DNA from: Zeugodacus cucurbitae
Taxonomy: Eukaryota > Arthropoda > Insecta > Diptera > Tephritidae
Reading direction: 5' to 3'
NCBI RefSeq assembly: GCF_028554725.1
Contig: NC_071667.1
Location: 28,973,501-29,037,500, forward strand
Length of the DNA stretch: 64,000 nt
Part shown: piece after piece, positions 51,661-63,681 of the stretch
Layout: each line of letters starts with the position of its first letter
Numbering within the stretch: the stretch's first letter is position 1
The notes under the pieces: generated by a model
What the model saw: the letters and a program-made list of their open reading frames with translations, nothing else
What the model was told of the DNA's origin: nothing
The model's database searches: none
Made by a program: the position numbers and the translations under genes

Positions 51661-54453
51661 TCTACAAATTGTCTACAGAATTGTTCAACTCTTTTAATAT
51701 TTTGATAAATAATATTTTTCTCAAGTTAAATTTTAATTGAATTTTGAAAAACAACACTCGTACTTGCTGTACTTGCTTTAAAGATTAGTAATAGAATTTT
51801 CTTTCATTAATTATTGCAATTGGATGACAATATTAGTCATGTTCTATGGTTCTTGGTGTTGCATAAATTATTCGCGTCTAGTTTTTGCTTCATTTCTGCA
51901 CCAATTACCTTTGAATGTTGATAATGACACTACATTTGCAGTTAATTTGCAAACTGAAGAACGAAATACTGTCTATTTCTACTTTTTATAGATACATATC
52001 CAGCAATTATTGAGTCATTTGGCATGGCTGACACATTGAGCTTGACTATATTGACAATTATCGATTTGCTATATAAAAACAAATGAAATGAGTACATATA
52101 TGTATGTATAATATATTAACGTGCATTTGCTCCACCTTCATACATAAATTTACTATTTTGTAAGCGATGCATTTCCGTTAGCCATTTTTGCCAATGAGCG
52201 CATTTAATTGCGACACACTCAGCTCAAGCTCGAACTTGCTTGTATATATACTGACATGTTTGTGACTCTAGTATATTAATTTATATGATTTTCATTCATA
52301 TAGAGACGCGGCTTGTGCATGTAGAACTCATTTTGATATTATCTAATGCAAATAAATGTTATTAAAATGAGAAAAATATGTAGGCAACTAACTTGGGAAT
52401 TATACTATTATATTTAAACATAAACATGTCACTGATCCACTTTGAGGTAGTGCCATTAGGCGTTTAGAGTAGGAAATGCCAGATACCGCCTACTAGGATT
52501 GTTGCCATATGCACCACTACTGGACCAACATAGAACACTATTGGTACGTTTTAGTGCCTCTATACAACAGTTTAAGAGCAGTGTGGTTGCCAGTTAACAC
52601 CTTAATGCTACAATAAACCTGTTCATTCCTAAACATACATACATATGTATATATGTGTATGTAAGTAAATAGTATAAAAAATCTATTATATATTATAGTT
52701 CACAGCAAATCGTGAAAACAAAGCGTAGAACTGCAAAAATCCGACAGAATAACTAAACTAAACGACGGAAAGTGAGCAGATCAGTAAGCGCATCCGTGTC
52801 ACACATGCACACACACCAACACACGTGCGCGCATTCAACGCGCGAATACTTTTGAGAACGCTGCCAAGTTATGTGCAACTAGCAAGAACAATTGCCAACT
52901 AATAGCAAAAACAAAACGCAGAAACAATGACAAAAGCACAACAACGACACCAACGCGCAGCTGTCGCCTCATAGGTGGCGCGGTGTGGAGCGTCCGCGGC
53001 TGCATTAGATTTGCGCTGGCGACGGTGGTGATGCATTCAGCAGCGCGTGGCGGGGCAGCGGTGCGGTTACACGCGCGCAACTATCGAGCAGCTGTGTGGG
53101 TGCGCGCGCGGTGATGGCTGGTTGGGGCGCGGAACGACAATGATGCGGTTGCGATGCATTTACTACAATTAATTTTTATTTAAACCAAACAACTGACAGG
53201 CAGCGCGTCACCACACCGCCCGGCGGTAGCGTGAAATGCCCGCATACGTAGCGTGGCTCTGGTGTATAAATATGGGCGCGCGCGCGTGTGTATATAGTCG
53301 AATATGCATACTTCATTGCATATTTGCGTCGCCGTTTGTTTGTGCTGATTTTTGTCACCTTGAACATGAAAATTGTGCACTTGGCATAGATACGTTGAAT
53401 ATTTTATTTATTTTCCGACTTTTCGATGGCGAACGCGAATGTGATTCAATAACAACATAAAAATGGGCACAACAACAACAACGTGCTTGTATGTACATAC
53501 GTCTAATTGCATATAAATTTACAACATATTATACATATATGCGACAATAGCATAGACATACCAATGCATGTGTGTGTTTGCATTGGCATACGGGCGCTGA
53601 AAACTATGCATTTACATACAAACATACATATGTACACACGTGTGCCATACTTCAGCGTATAATTGCAGAAGAATTTTCAGCCATTTGAGCGGCATTTGAC
53701 GACTTGGCATTGGCGGTGGGGGCGTCGTCGTCGTGACGGCCTTCGCTTCAACTGTGTGACCATCGCTTCAATGAAGCTTCGCTTAATGCGCCGCCTTGCA
53801 GGGCGATTAAGCAACTCAAAGCCAATGCACACTGTTACATACATACATATATGACGGCATAATGGTCGCTATGTATGGTCGTGCTGCTGCAGCTATGGCG
53901 GGCATGCGCGGCGTATGATTGACACACAAATGCCAGTTCTAGGCTAGTATTGAAGGTGCCATTCGCCATTTTGCGTTTCTCTTCTTGTTTTTGTTGTTGT
54001 AAATGTGTATTTGCGCTTCGAGAAATTCATCATTCTGCATTAATACAATGGCGCTGCACTTTAATCATTGTCAGCGTGAAATTTACATTTCATTATTTGC
54101 ATGCGCTTTTTTCCGCTGCTATTTATTTATCTACAGCGACACGTAGCTGCTCAGTTGCACGTGCCAATGCGTTTAATTCCATGCGCATGTCGTCGCTTCA
54201 TGTTCGCTTCATTGTCATTTTTTTAATAGTGCAGGCTTTGTGTATAATAGTATAATATACATACACTTTGTGCTTTGCATTAAATCTCCATTTATGCGCT
54301 TCGATTTTGATTAATTTCCCTCATAATTCTCAAATTGCGTCTCATTCAATGAGAATATGCATGTAATTGCCGAGCGCAGTGTATATCTTCGTATCGTATA
54401 TTTTCGAAGTTATATAATTAAGAATATAAAGTATATATTTTTTCACAAAGAAA
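51661..54453. other. Intronic DNA with one GC-rich island, no supported gene
   Basis: The 52.8-53.3 kb section stands out as GC-rich, with repeated GCGCG text. TACA and TA microsatellites lie around 52640 and 53500-53640. Frames within it are compositional. Confidence 0.45.
52969..52984 (+). promoter_or_regulatory. Possible CTCF-type insulator site
   Basis: CATAGGTGGCGCGG resembles the core AGGTGGCGC of the Drosophila CTCF consensus. It sits within the GC-rich island at 52.8-53.3 kb. This is a single motif match with no further support. Confidence 0.25.
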
Positions 54454-54455
54454 TA

Positions 54456-54710
54456 CAGTGGAACTCCTCAAAATTGAATCATCATAATTCACAAAAAAAC
54501 TTTGACGCTGGAAAATATAGATTTAAATACAGTTTACTTAATTACTTCGTATAAAGTTTTATGTTAATCCCTTAAAACATCTATTTTGAAAATTCGATTT
54601 ATGGAAGGAAATGTGTATGAAATTTGGCTTCTAAACGCTATTGCCGACTCAAAATTTCAAGTTATGGAGATGTTCGAGTTATAAAAGTTCGAGTTATGGA
54701 AGTTCCACTG
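54456..54710. mobile_element. pogo/Tigger-like MITE, 255 bp
   Basis: The element begins CAGTGGAACT and ends AGTTCCACTG, flanked on both sides by TA. This matches the CAGTGGAAC-type termini and TA target duplication of the pogo branch of Tc1/mariner. Subterminal TTCGAGTTAT motifs repeat near the right end, and the interior has no transposase. A related, more decayed copy lies at about 18.0-18.27 kb. Confidence 0.82.
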
Positions 54711-54712
54711 TA

Positions 54713-57700
54713 TTATGGAAATTATGTCTTTTAAGATGCAAATATTGTACTGAATATATTTTCAAAGGCAAGGTTCTGTTCAAAGTCCTAGTCTTCCAAA
54801 CAATTTTTAAAAAGAGAGCAAAGATAGCAAGTAGAGAAATGACGAATCGATGGCGGCAATATATACTAATATATTTTCTACCTTCTTTGTATATGTTATT
54901 TCTATTCTGGGGGTCTTGAACTTGAAATTATGTGTCTGTGAGACATTTCTGATTTATTACGCCACAATTGATTAATTACTTTATGTATATACAGGGTACC
55001 AATTCTCGGCATGAGAGTTTTTCTCCTAAGCAGTGCAGAAGAAACACCGCCACTACTCTCAAGTCAAAAAATCGTACAAAATTAAGAAACAATTTAAATT
55101 ATACTAGACATATATATCAAAATAAAAATATAAAAAAAAATTTAAGTTTTTTTTGCAGTCAACGATCTTGTAGAATTATTGCCGAGTTTTGCAGCAATGA
55201 AAATTTTTGCGCTTCATAAATCAACTTTTAATGCCACAAAAATTGCTAATCTGCTCAAAGGATCACGGCTGCTCAGTTCAAAATATTTGTCATTTAGTGC
55301 ACACATAAATTAAATTTCACTTTTAATTGTGCAACAACGCAACGCCATTCAGATGAGAGAGCTGAAAGTGCTTTAATGTAAGCATATAAAATATATAAAA
55401 TATAAATATCTATATATATATATATATATATATATATTGATATCTTTGTATAAATGTGTGTGTGTACAAAAATTGACCAGAGCAATGCAATTCAAGTTTG
55501 TGGCAAGCATTCCACTACAACGAAATCAATTTTAAATTTAGTTTCGCTCTTTAGATTTCTGCCAAAAAAAAAAACACTTTTGCACACTTTGCCGGCAATA
55601 ACAACTACAACTGTGATTCTAACTACACATGATAATTGAAATTGCTGTGGCAAAATATATTCATACTGAAGTACGAGTACTTGACCTTGTCAATCTTTAA
55701 TATTTTTCTTGACTATTTCTCTTTATATATTAAATATGTATATGCGTATGTATAAGTATATGTATGTATGTACGTTTGCTTGTATATGCAGTGACCGCTG
55801 AGTTGGCGGCCAGTGCTGACATTTAGAAATAATGCTTAGCTGCTGTTAGCTGTGTGGTGTTTGGCCGCGTCTAACCTTGAAAACACACACTTATACACAC
55901 ATACACACACACCTTCATGGCTGCATTGGCGAGTTGACTTGCTTGTGTCGAATGTAATTAAATTTTACCATGCTTAAAAATAAAATAGTAATAGAAAAAC
56001 TGCGGAAAATAAGCTGTACACACAATGAAATTTTACAAAAACAGCAAAAAAATGTACCAAAAATAAACAACAAATCAACAAGTAAAAATGATTTGAAACG
56101 GACGTTGAAATCGGCGGTGAAAATGACCCCCCTAAAAGTACAGGCCAGCGAGTGATTGTGCGACGGCAGAGGGGAGGGAGCTGGTGGGTGTTTGCAAAAT
56201 ACATTACTAACTGTTTGTTTGTGTGTGTACAATGCTGCCACTGTTGGTAGACTTTGTGTCGCAAGCGCTTTAGTCGGTTAGTCAGTCAGTCGAACAAACA
56301 TGTGATGCGAATTAACACAAAAATTCGTGTTTTAAAAACAACGCACGGTTTCAGGGAATTCGAAAATTATTAATTTTGAAAAGTGTTTGCTGACAAGTGA
56401 GCTGTCAAATGCGTGTATTTATAGGCAAGCAATTCAGTGAGTAAGAAATTTGAATTTAAAGAAATTTATGAACATTTTTTCAAAAATGCATTATTTTAAT
56501 TTTTTTTTTTTTAATTTCTAAATGTTTAACACGATTTTTATTTATTAAATATGTATACTTAAATTTTAGTCTTTTTAAAGAAAATATTAAAATGCAGTAT
56601 ATTTTTTAAGTAAATACTTTTTTATTTTTTTTTTTAATTATTATTAAAAAAATTGATAAAGAGACTAATGGAGCTGTAGTCAAAAAAAAAAAAAAAACAA
56701 AACAAAATCTAGCTTGATTTGCTATTATTTGGCTTGCGGTTACATTTATCAATGAGAATATATTTACTGCTATCATTTTTTCCAGTGCATCTTTACAGCG
56801 CTTATAGCGCCATAATGGCTGACTATGCCCGTTAGTCTAACTTTGTCACACAGACGTACGTACATATGTCATACGTTCATACATATTTATACAATAAAAG
56901 TAACTTCGCCATGATTTTTTTGCTTAGGAATAACAAATTAAAGCTTCGGTTTTTAACAAAACCGTTAAGGCTTATATTAGCAGCTTTAATTACAAGCTAT
57001 TGGACACGTGAGTAAAACTGTATGCCATGTTTTACATTAATAGAGCTATTTAATTTTCCGCTATGTCTAATCTCTAATAAACCATATGCTCTAGGATGAA
57101 ATATACTAGTAAATTTATATATATGTACATACATATATAAAATCCATAGCACATATGACTGCAATTAAAGTTCAAAAGTGAAAGCTGTCAACGTGCATTT
57201 TTTTCGAAAATGTACAGAATATACTTGCCATAATTGCAACTATGAAGTACTTCGGAGTATTGCATTTGTTAATATAGTATGAGCCTCTAACTGAGGTGCT
57301 GAGTAAGCAGAAAAAATGCCTAAAAGCAGCAATTAAATATATATACACAGTTTTTTCATTCGTTTTTTTTTTTTGCATGCAACTTTGCACATTGAAATTC
57401 TACGGAATCATTAAATAAAGAGCGATTAAAATGCAATAAAACAACAACAAGGAGAAAATTGCATTGCGGCCGCTTTGATGTTTGACTGCGATCTGATTAT
57501 GCAATTAACTTGAAAAACGCAACAACAACAACAAAAAACACAAATCGAACACGATGAATATCATGCATGAAAATGCCACTCAAAAGTCACTTTGAATGAA
57601 CCGCTTCGCCGTTGACAGCACGAGTGCGAGTTGGGTGCAATTTGTCAACTATGAGTTGGACGCTTTCGTGGAAGTTATTCTCATGCATACATAGGCAAGG

Positions 57701-60430
57701 AATTGGCGTGAATAAGCAGCAAAAAGTAGTAATTTTCCAATGAATTAAAAATCAAATCGCTGACTGTTGCATGCCACGCTTGTTGGTGGCATTAATGAAT
57801 TTCTTTAAGTTAGCTTCAAGAGCAATTAGCGGCAGGCACATTTCATGCTTCCTGCTGCACATTGCAATCCGATGTGCTGAATCAAATACAGGCGTTATTA
57901 TTTAAGGCAAAATGTTGCTCATACGCCACGTGCGCCCTCAATGGCTTCTGCTTTGTCACTTGCGTGCGCTTAGTGTTGCAAAATAACTGCAGCTGGAGTG
58001 CAGGAAGCGCTCCTTTGTTTCGTTTCGTCGCTAGGTGCGCCTGTGACCGCACTCGCCATTGCCAGTCACCCAGTCAGCCAGCCGGCGAAACGTGTTGTTA
58101 TGACAGCTTAATGCAAGCCAGCTGCGGCTTCAACGTTGCCTGGCCACACATGTGCATATACAACGCTTTGGCTTTGTTGTCACTTCTGATGTGATGGTAT
58201 GATTTCTATTCGGTTTACTGGCATTTCGAGTGAAAATGCGGGAGGTGTTGTCAATCTGAGGAGCATATTTTCATGTCATTTCATATATACAACCACACAT
58301 AAGCAAATGCCTTCAGTTAGGCACTTGTGAAAGGCAGCTAAGCACTTCCACTCCCCAGCCACCTTCTCCGACAATTTACTGCTAACCTCAAGTGCTTCTT
58401 TATGATTTTGTATATTGCTGCTCACTCTGTTTTCCGCGCGGTACTTTGCAACTGACTGACTAACGTGTCACAACAACAACAAGAACTATATATGCATTCA
58501 TGTCAGGTATGTTGTTGCTTTTGTACTGCTGCTGCTGCTGCCGCTGAGTGCCTGCATTGATCACTTTATTGCGCACTGCAAAAGTGCAACCGCGAAAACT
58601 TTAATGTGCCATTTGTTGTTCGGCTACTTTATTTCCATTATGAGGCCACTTGCAATTTGCAATTATATTAAACGAAATTGTGCCAAACAAAATTGCAACA
58701 ACAACAACAGTAACAGCGTTAGATAGAATTGTAAAAACTTATAATTACATGAGAAACAAAACGAAACTGTGTCAAGCATTCGCTGTTGCAATGCATACTT
58801 CGCATTTATGAGTGACCAGGCGCGAATGGTATACGACGACATTAACACATGCCGTTTTATGACGTTGCCACTTTGTAGGTTTTCGCTTTGACCGACGGCA
58901 AATAGTTGCATGCAAAGTATTTGATGGCAAGCGTGCAAAATCTGAAATATGCAGTCGCTGACAGTTGGTCAAAGAAGCTCAACAGCGAATTGTGATGGTA
59001 TAATAATATTTTTTCAAATACCAAATATATATGTACATATATACAGCAATTGAGTGCCCCACAAATTAATTTGTTATTTGAATTTGAATTGTGGAAAATG
59101 TTGAGAAATTCACTCATTAAATAAAATATTTTTATAGTTTAAGTTTTTTTATAGTTAAATTTTCAAAAATTATATAAGATAAGTAAAATAAAAAATAATA
59201 CATTATTATTGTAATAAAATACTCCTTTTAATAATTGAATTTTTTTTAATAAAAATATTAATATGTATACAAAATATGTAAATACGATATTAAAATTTAT
59301 ATTTGTAATTGAATATGAATATTTTTAAAATCAAATTTAAATATTAAAATATTAAAATTTGTTAAATTATCTGTTAAGAGAAATATTTTTATAATATTGG
59401 AAGTTTTTGTAAATCAAAAATTATAACTAAAAATTAATATAAATAAATTAAAATTAAAAGAATTTTTTTTATATATTTCTTCAAATTGAATTCTAACGAT
59501 TTTAATTTTTTTTTATAAACAGTTGAATTTTTGTTAATATAATAATATAATATTTTTTTTGTTAAAATAATATTATTTAATTTTTATTTGTTTTTTACAA
59601 AATATTAAAAGGCTTAAATTATGAAAATTAAACTCATATTTTGTTTATAAAATATAAGTCAATTATAATACATAATATAGGAAAAAAATTGTAAGCCAAG
59701 TAAGCTGAGTTATCAGAGTCACTTTATGTGAATGTCACATTCGAAACTGAATTCAAAATCTTTGTGATTTTCGTAACTAACCCTATTATAACTATAATTT
59801 AATTATTTAAATAAATTTTAATTTTCCCGAACGCTTAGGCGGAACGTGAGCGTCACATGTTGCCTAATATAGACGTCACTTACTCAAAAATGATCACGTC
59901 AAGCTATAAAAGCTATCTAAAAGCTGCATTTACTACATATTCATCAATATATGTGCATACATGTGTATATGCGGTACTATGTTACATAGCCCAAAATACA
60001 CAAAGAAAATTTTAGCTTGAAAGAGTCTCGTAGCGTGCTTCAACACAAAAGAAATGTATAAACACAGCTGGAAAGTGCTAAAACTCAAACAAACGAAGAG
60101 AAACAAACCATATGAGCAAATAGCTCAGCTCAAGCACACATACACCCATATACATACAAACAAACAGTTGCTGTAACGGTAATGGACATGACTTACAGTG
60201 TGCATTTGATAAATTAGAGAAAGAAAACAAAAACTAAAAAAAAATCTATTAAAAATGGAGTTTATTTCATTACTCCAACAACAACAACAACAAAAGAGAA
60301 TAGTTTTCAAGGCTGAGCAAAAAAAAACACACTCATCAACGGCAATGAAATTGTTGTTGCTGAGCTTTAGCTTTCGTTAAGTCTTAAGTAAATACACGTG
60401 CCAACACGCGTACGAAAAAAAAAATTAAAA
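54713..60430. other. Intronic DNA, no supported gene
   Basis: Very AT-rich blocks lie at 56.4-56.7 kb and 59.1-59.8 kb. A TA microsatellite lies at 55410-55437, and CAA runs near 57525, 58475, 58695 and 60277. The 57.6-58.6 kb section is less AT-rich and carries a 110-codon frame without family similarity. Confidence 0.5.
55410..55437. repeat. TA dinucleotide microsatellite
   Basis: About 14 uninterrupted TA units. Confidence 0.93.
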
Positions 60431-61230
60431 AACAAGTAAGGAAGGGATAAGTTCGGGTGTAACCGAACATTTTATACTCTCGCAATTTATTTATTTAACT
60501 TTATTTATATTATATAATACACAATTTGACCCACATATTCGTCATATATATTGTACAAAGTCCATTGAAAGTTGGAAACCATAATATTAGGTTAGAAGCA
60601 CCGAGGTCTTCGTTCTCGATATATGGGGCCTTAAAAACCTATGGTCCGATTTCGTAGATTTTTAGAATGGGGCTGCCACACTATTAACATAGTATTTGTG
60701 CAAAGTTCTGCACCGATATCTTCACTAGTGATTACTTTATATATTGTAATGTAAACGATTCAGATCCACTTCAAAGTTCTGGTATATAGGAACTAGGCGT
60801 GGTTGTGAAGCGATTTGGCCTATTTTCACAACATATCATTGGGATGTAAGGAAACTATTACAAACCAAGTTTCAATGAAATCGGTCGGGTGGTTCCTGAG
60901 ATATGGTTTTTGACCCATAAGTGGGCGATGCCGCGCCCATTTTCTTTAGACTTCTTTTTACTCAATATTCCATAACACTCCCATAAGTGGGCGATGCCAC
61001 GCCCATTTTCCATTTTGTAAAAAAATCTGAGTGCAGCTCCTATCTGCCATTGCTTATGTGAAATTTAGTGTTTCTGACGTTTTTCCTTAGCGAGTTAACC
61101 CACTTTTAGTAATTTTCAACATAACTGATCCCTATATCTAACTCGGTTTAGTTTTGGGTGTTACAAATAACCGTTATGTGAACAAAACTAGAATACTCTC
61201 TTTAGCAACATTTGTTGCGAGAGTATAAAT
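60431..61230. mobile_element. Interspersed repeat with 15-bp inverted ends and a leading hairpin, about 0.8 kb
   Basis: A perfect 15-bp inverted pair, TTTATACTCTCGCAA at 60471-60485 and TTGCGAGAGTATAAA at 61215-61229, bounds most of it. Just outside the left copy, GTTCGGGTGTAACCGAAC (60451-60468) forms a perfect 6-bp stem with a 6-nt loop. The interior text (GAGATATGGTTTTTGACCCA, AAGTGGGCGATGCC) matches a repeat I recall as very common in tephritid assemblies. This copy seems internally shortened and is interrupted by the 42-bp segment described separately. There is no intact coding frame. Confidence 0.7.
60914..61010. repeat. 31-bp direct repeat separated by an inserted segment
   Basis: The text CCCATAAGTGGGCGATGCC plus twelve more bases occurs at 60914-60944 and again at 60980-61010 with one difference. 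Between and overlapping them lies a 42-bp segment (60942-60983) that is identical to 62078-62119. Confidence 0.88.
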
Positions 61231-61810
61231 ACCAGCAACAAATACATAACTCCATATATGTATATGTCAGATGATAATTTTTTATCAAAAATATATGTAA
61301 CAACATATTCACATACATAAGTGGGCTCACATACATACATATATATTGCTATGCCAGTTTGATTAATGCTGGCGGCTGCGAGCTAACAATGCGCTCTAAA
61401 GTGCTGTCTCTAATGTTTCTTTACACTTTTGGTTGTTGTTGTTGTTGTAAGAGAGTACAACGGCAGTGGAAGGTAATTGTTTGCAAAGTAGTAAATAGTT
61501 GCAAACCATAAAATTTTACAAATATTTTTGAACACAGAATTATTGTTTGTTTTAAAACTAATTTGCACTCAAGAATTTTATGATAACATTATATATTTTT
61601 TAATTTTGTATTTTACGCCATTTTTACTTGTTATATTTATTGCTCTGTTTTTATCATGTTATACCATAAATTACGCACTGGAAGAAATATTTACTTAAAT
61701 ACATATATACATACTTATATAAGATCTAATAAAAATAATTTTAATTTTTTTCTCGCTTTTGTTGGCTTACAAACACATACATATATATATAACAACACAT
61801 ATATGTATAT

Positions 61811-61866
<56 letters not shown>

Positions 61867-63317
61867 CATTCTACGAGCAACGTGTACACACATACATATA
61901 TGCGCATAACTGGCTTATGCTGTGTTGGGTTGGGCTTAGAACCGGATAAAGTAAATATAGACAAGTGCGTAAAAGCATATATAAATATATGCACAAGTAG
62001 ATACATAAATACATACATATATACACATGCAGAAACAGTTGTTTGTCTGTTAATTTGAAGTTTGTTTTCCCAACCAGTTCTTTAGACTTCTTTTTACTCA
62101 ATATTCCATAACACTCCCACCCTCGAAACAATACGCGCCGCCATGAAACAAGGGCATTTCAAAACTATTAATTTGACCACTGAAATTACTTTTTTCCAAC
62201 AATAAGCAAGCGTAATACAAACAATGCACACTAAACCTAGTAATTTTATGGCTCTCAAGTGATTATGCCGCAGTTTTCATCGCAACTTGCAACTTTCACC
62301 TTCAAATTTTCTGAAAACCGTTTTCGTTTCGGTCGCTTTAATCTATGCTGTGTTGCGTATAACGGATGTTACGCACTCGCGGCGCACAAAACCTGCCACT
62401 TTGAAGGGCGGCAACGCCACGCAGCTGGCAATGAATGCTACCGCGTCCAACCTTACAGCTACAACAACAATAGCAGTGCAGCAAATTGTGCGCAATTAGT
62501 TGCAGCACTGCTGGTATTGTTGTTGGTGTGCCACATTGAAAGTGTGTCATGCTCGGCTGGTGCTGACACTGGCGCTATGGGCGTATACGCAACATAAGCG
62601 CGTTGTTGTAGCTCATACGCAATGGCGACTGCAAAAGTTTCAACATTTTCAACATTTAAATGCGCTCTCTAATTAGTTGGCGCAGTGGCAGGTGATGAAT
62701 AAGAAATAGTTTTAACGCTGGTATACTCATGTATATATATAAATATGTATGTATGTATTATATATGCGTATTGTGTGTGAGTTGGAGGGCGTCTAGCCGC
62801 CAAATTTGCCCTCAAAACCATGCACCAAAACACGATTTATTATCGCGTGCGCCATCAAAGATGATAAATTTGCTGTACGAAAGCGAAAGCCGCGAGAAAA
62901 ACAGCAACAACAACACCAATAAAAATGTTTCATTTAAGAAAACGCATGCAAATGGATATATGTCAGCCACTAAATGCTCCATTTGCACCGCATAAATTCA
63001 GCCGACAGCATAAATGTCTAACTTTTAAATATCTATGCCTGTGTGTGTGTGTGTGTGTGCGAAGTGGCGTATGCAAAAATTTGGCACTTTACTCTGCACA
63101 CACATACACACATGCGCTGCATACGCAGTTCGCTCTAGTCAATCAAATCGTAAGCAATTTGGGTCAACAGACGGCAGTCGACAATGAAATTTTCCGACAC
63201 ATGCGTCTAACTATGTCTATCTGACTGCCACAGGCGCTGTTGCAGGCGCCCGAAAGTGTATTTCAAATTATTTTTTTTTGTTTTCTTTTTTTTTGTTGGC
63301 CATGTGTGTGTACTCAC
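61231..63317. other. Intronic DNA just downstream of exon B, no supported gene
   Basis: The stretch contains the TA microsatellite at 61816-61863, TACA runs, CA/TG runs near 63040-63059 and the 42-bp duplicated segment at 62078-62119. A 112-codon plus-strand frame at 62259-62597 has no recognisable similarity. Confidence 0.5.
61816..61863. repeat. AT dinucleotide microsatellite, about 24 units
   Basis: An uninterrupted AT run of about 48 bp, likely to be polymorphic in length. It produces spurious Ile-Tyr repeat frames on both strands. Confidence 0.95.
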
Positions 63318-63532
63318 CCTCTTTTTGCGTGGCGCCTCTTTGAAGTCTACAACGATGCCCTCATCCGAGGTGGATACTGATGTCGTGCGTATGCGTGCGC
63401 TCGGATCGTTCAACATGGCGCTGGTGTTGAGGCCGGCGTGGCCGTCATCGCTCAGCGGTGGCGATGAGCTGCCCGAACTCCAGGAGCTGCCCGATGACGA
63501 CGAACTGCCCGGACTGGAGCCATACCATTTCT
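63318..63532 (-). CDS. Glut4EF: Next exon of the same Glut4EF/ZNF704-like gene (exon B)
   Basis: This is a 215-nt minus-strand exon with acceptor CATCTTCAG and donor AGG|GTGAGTA. Its first two bases complete a Glu codon begun by exon A, followed by 71 codons and a phase-0 end. The order of features is KWYGSSPG, a Ser/Gly stretch with a central Trp (SSGSSWSSGSSS), SPPLSDDG, RIRTTSVSTSDEGI, then a basic PRKKR terminus. Vertebrate ZNF704 has the same order as I recall it: a Ser-rich SSGYWSW segment, SPPLS, a DDGI acidic motif, and PRKRK just before the single C2H2 finger. The finger should therefore be in the next exon, which is not visible downstream in this window. The exon is much richer in G and C than the surrounding intron, as expected for coding sequence. 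An unrelated Ser-rich nuclear protein is possible but fits the motif order less well. Confidence 0.7.
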
Positions 63533-63681
63533 CTGAAGATGTGAGAAGTATGCCAAATGTAAAGAAACATAACAAAAATTAAATAACTCGTGAGTAAAGT
63601 GCGTAAAGTAAGGAGTGTTGCGTATTGAAAAGGAATAAGGAGGAAAAGTAAATATTTGTTTGCAATAACGTTGCTGCTGAC
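63533..63681 (-). other. Short 149-nt intron between exons A and B
   Basis: This is a phase-1 intron with a non-canonical-looking but valid GT donor (GTCAGC) and a strong acceptor with a pyrimidine-rich tract. Splicing joins G from exon A with AG from exon B to make a Glu codon, which keeps the frame open. It is the only short intron visible in the window and contrasts sharply with the intron that follows. Confidence 0.7.

Larger units (their letters stand above)
1..63317 (-). other. Glut4EF: Giant phase-0 intron of the Glut4EF-like gene, extending beyond the window
   Basis: From the GTGAGT donor at 63317 to position 1, no further exon with convincing protein similarity was found on the minus strand. 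In particular I could not find the C2H2 finger that should follow PRKKR. The intron is therefore at least 63 kb. It carries three same-strand ratchet points, several DNA-transposon remnants, tandem repeats and microsatellites. The long open frames inside it overlap on both strands, are low in complexity and match no family that I recognise. An unannotated nested gene or non-coding RNA cannot be excluded from sequence alone. Confidence 0.65.

Noticed and set aside
52835..53080. 81-codon minus-strand frame with Arg-rich start and a hydrophobic stretch
   Set aside because: It lies in a GC-rich, repeat-like island; no signal-peptide logic or homology was recognised and no splice context supports it.
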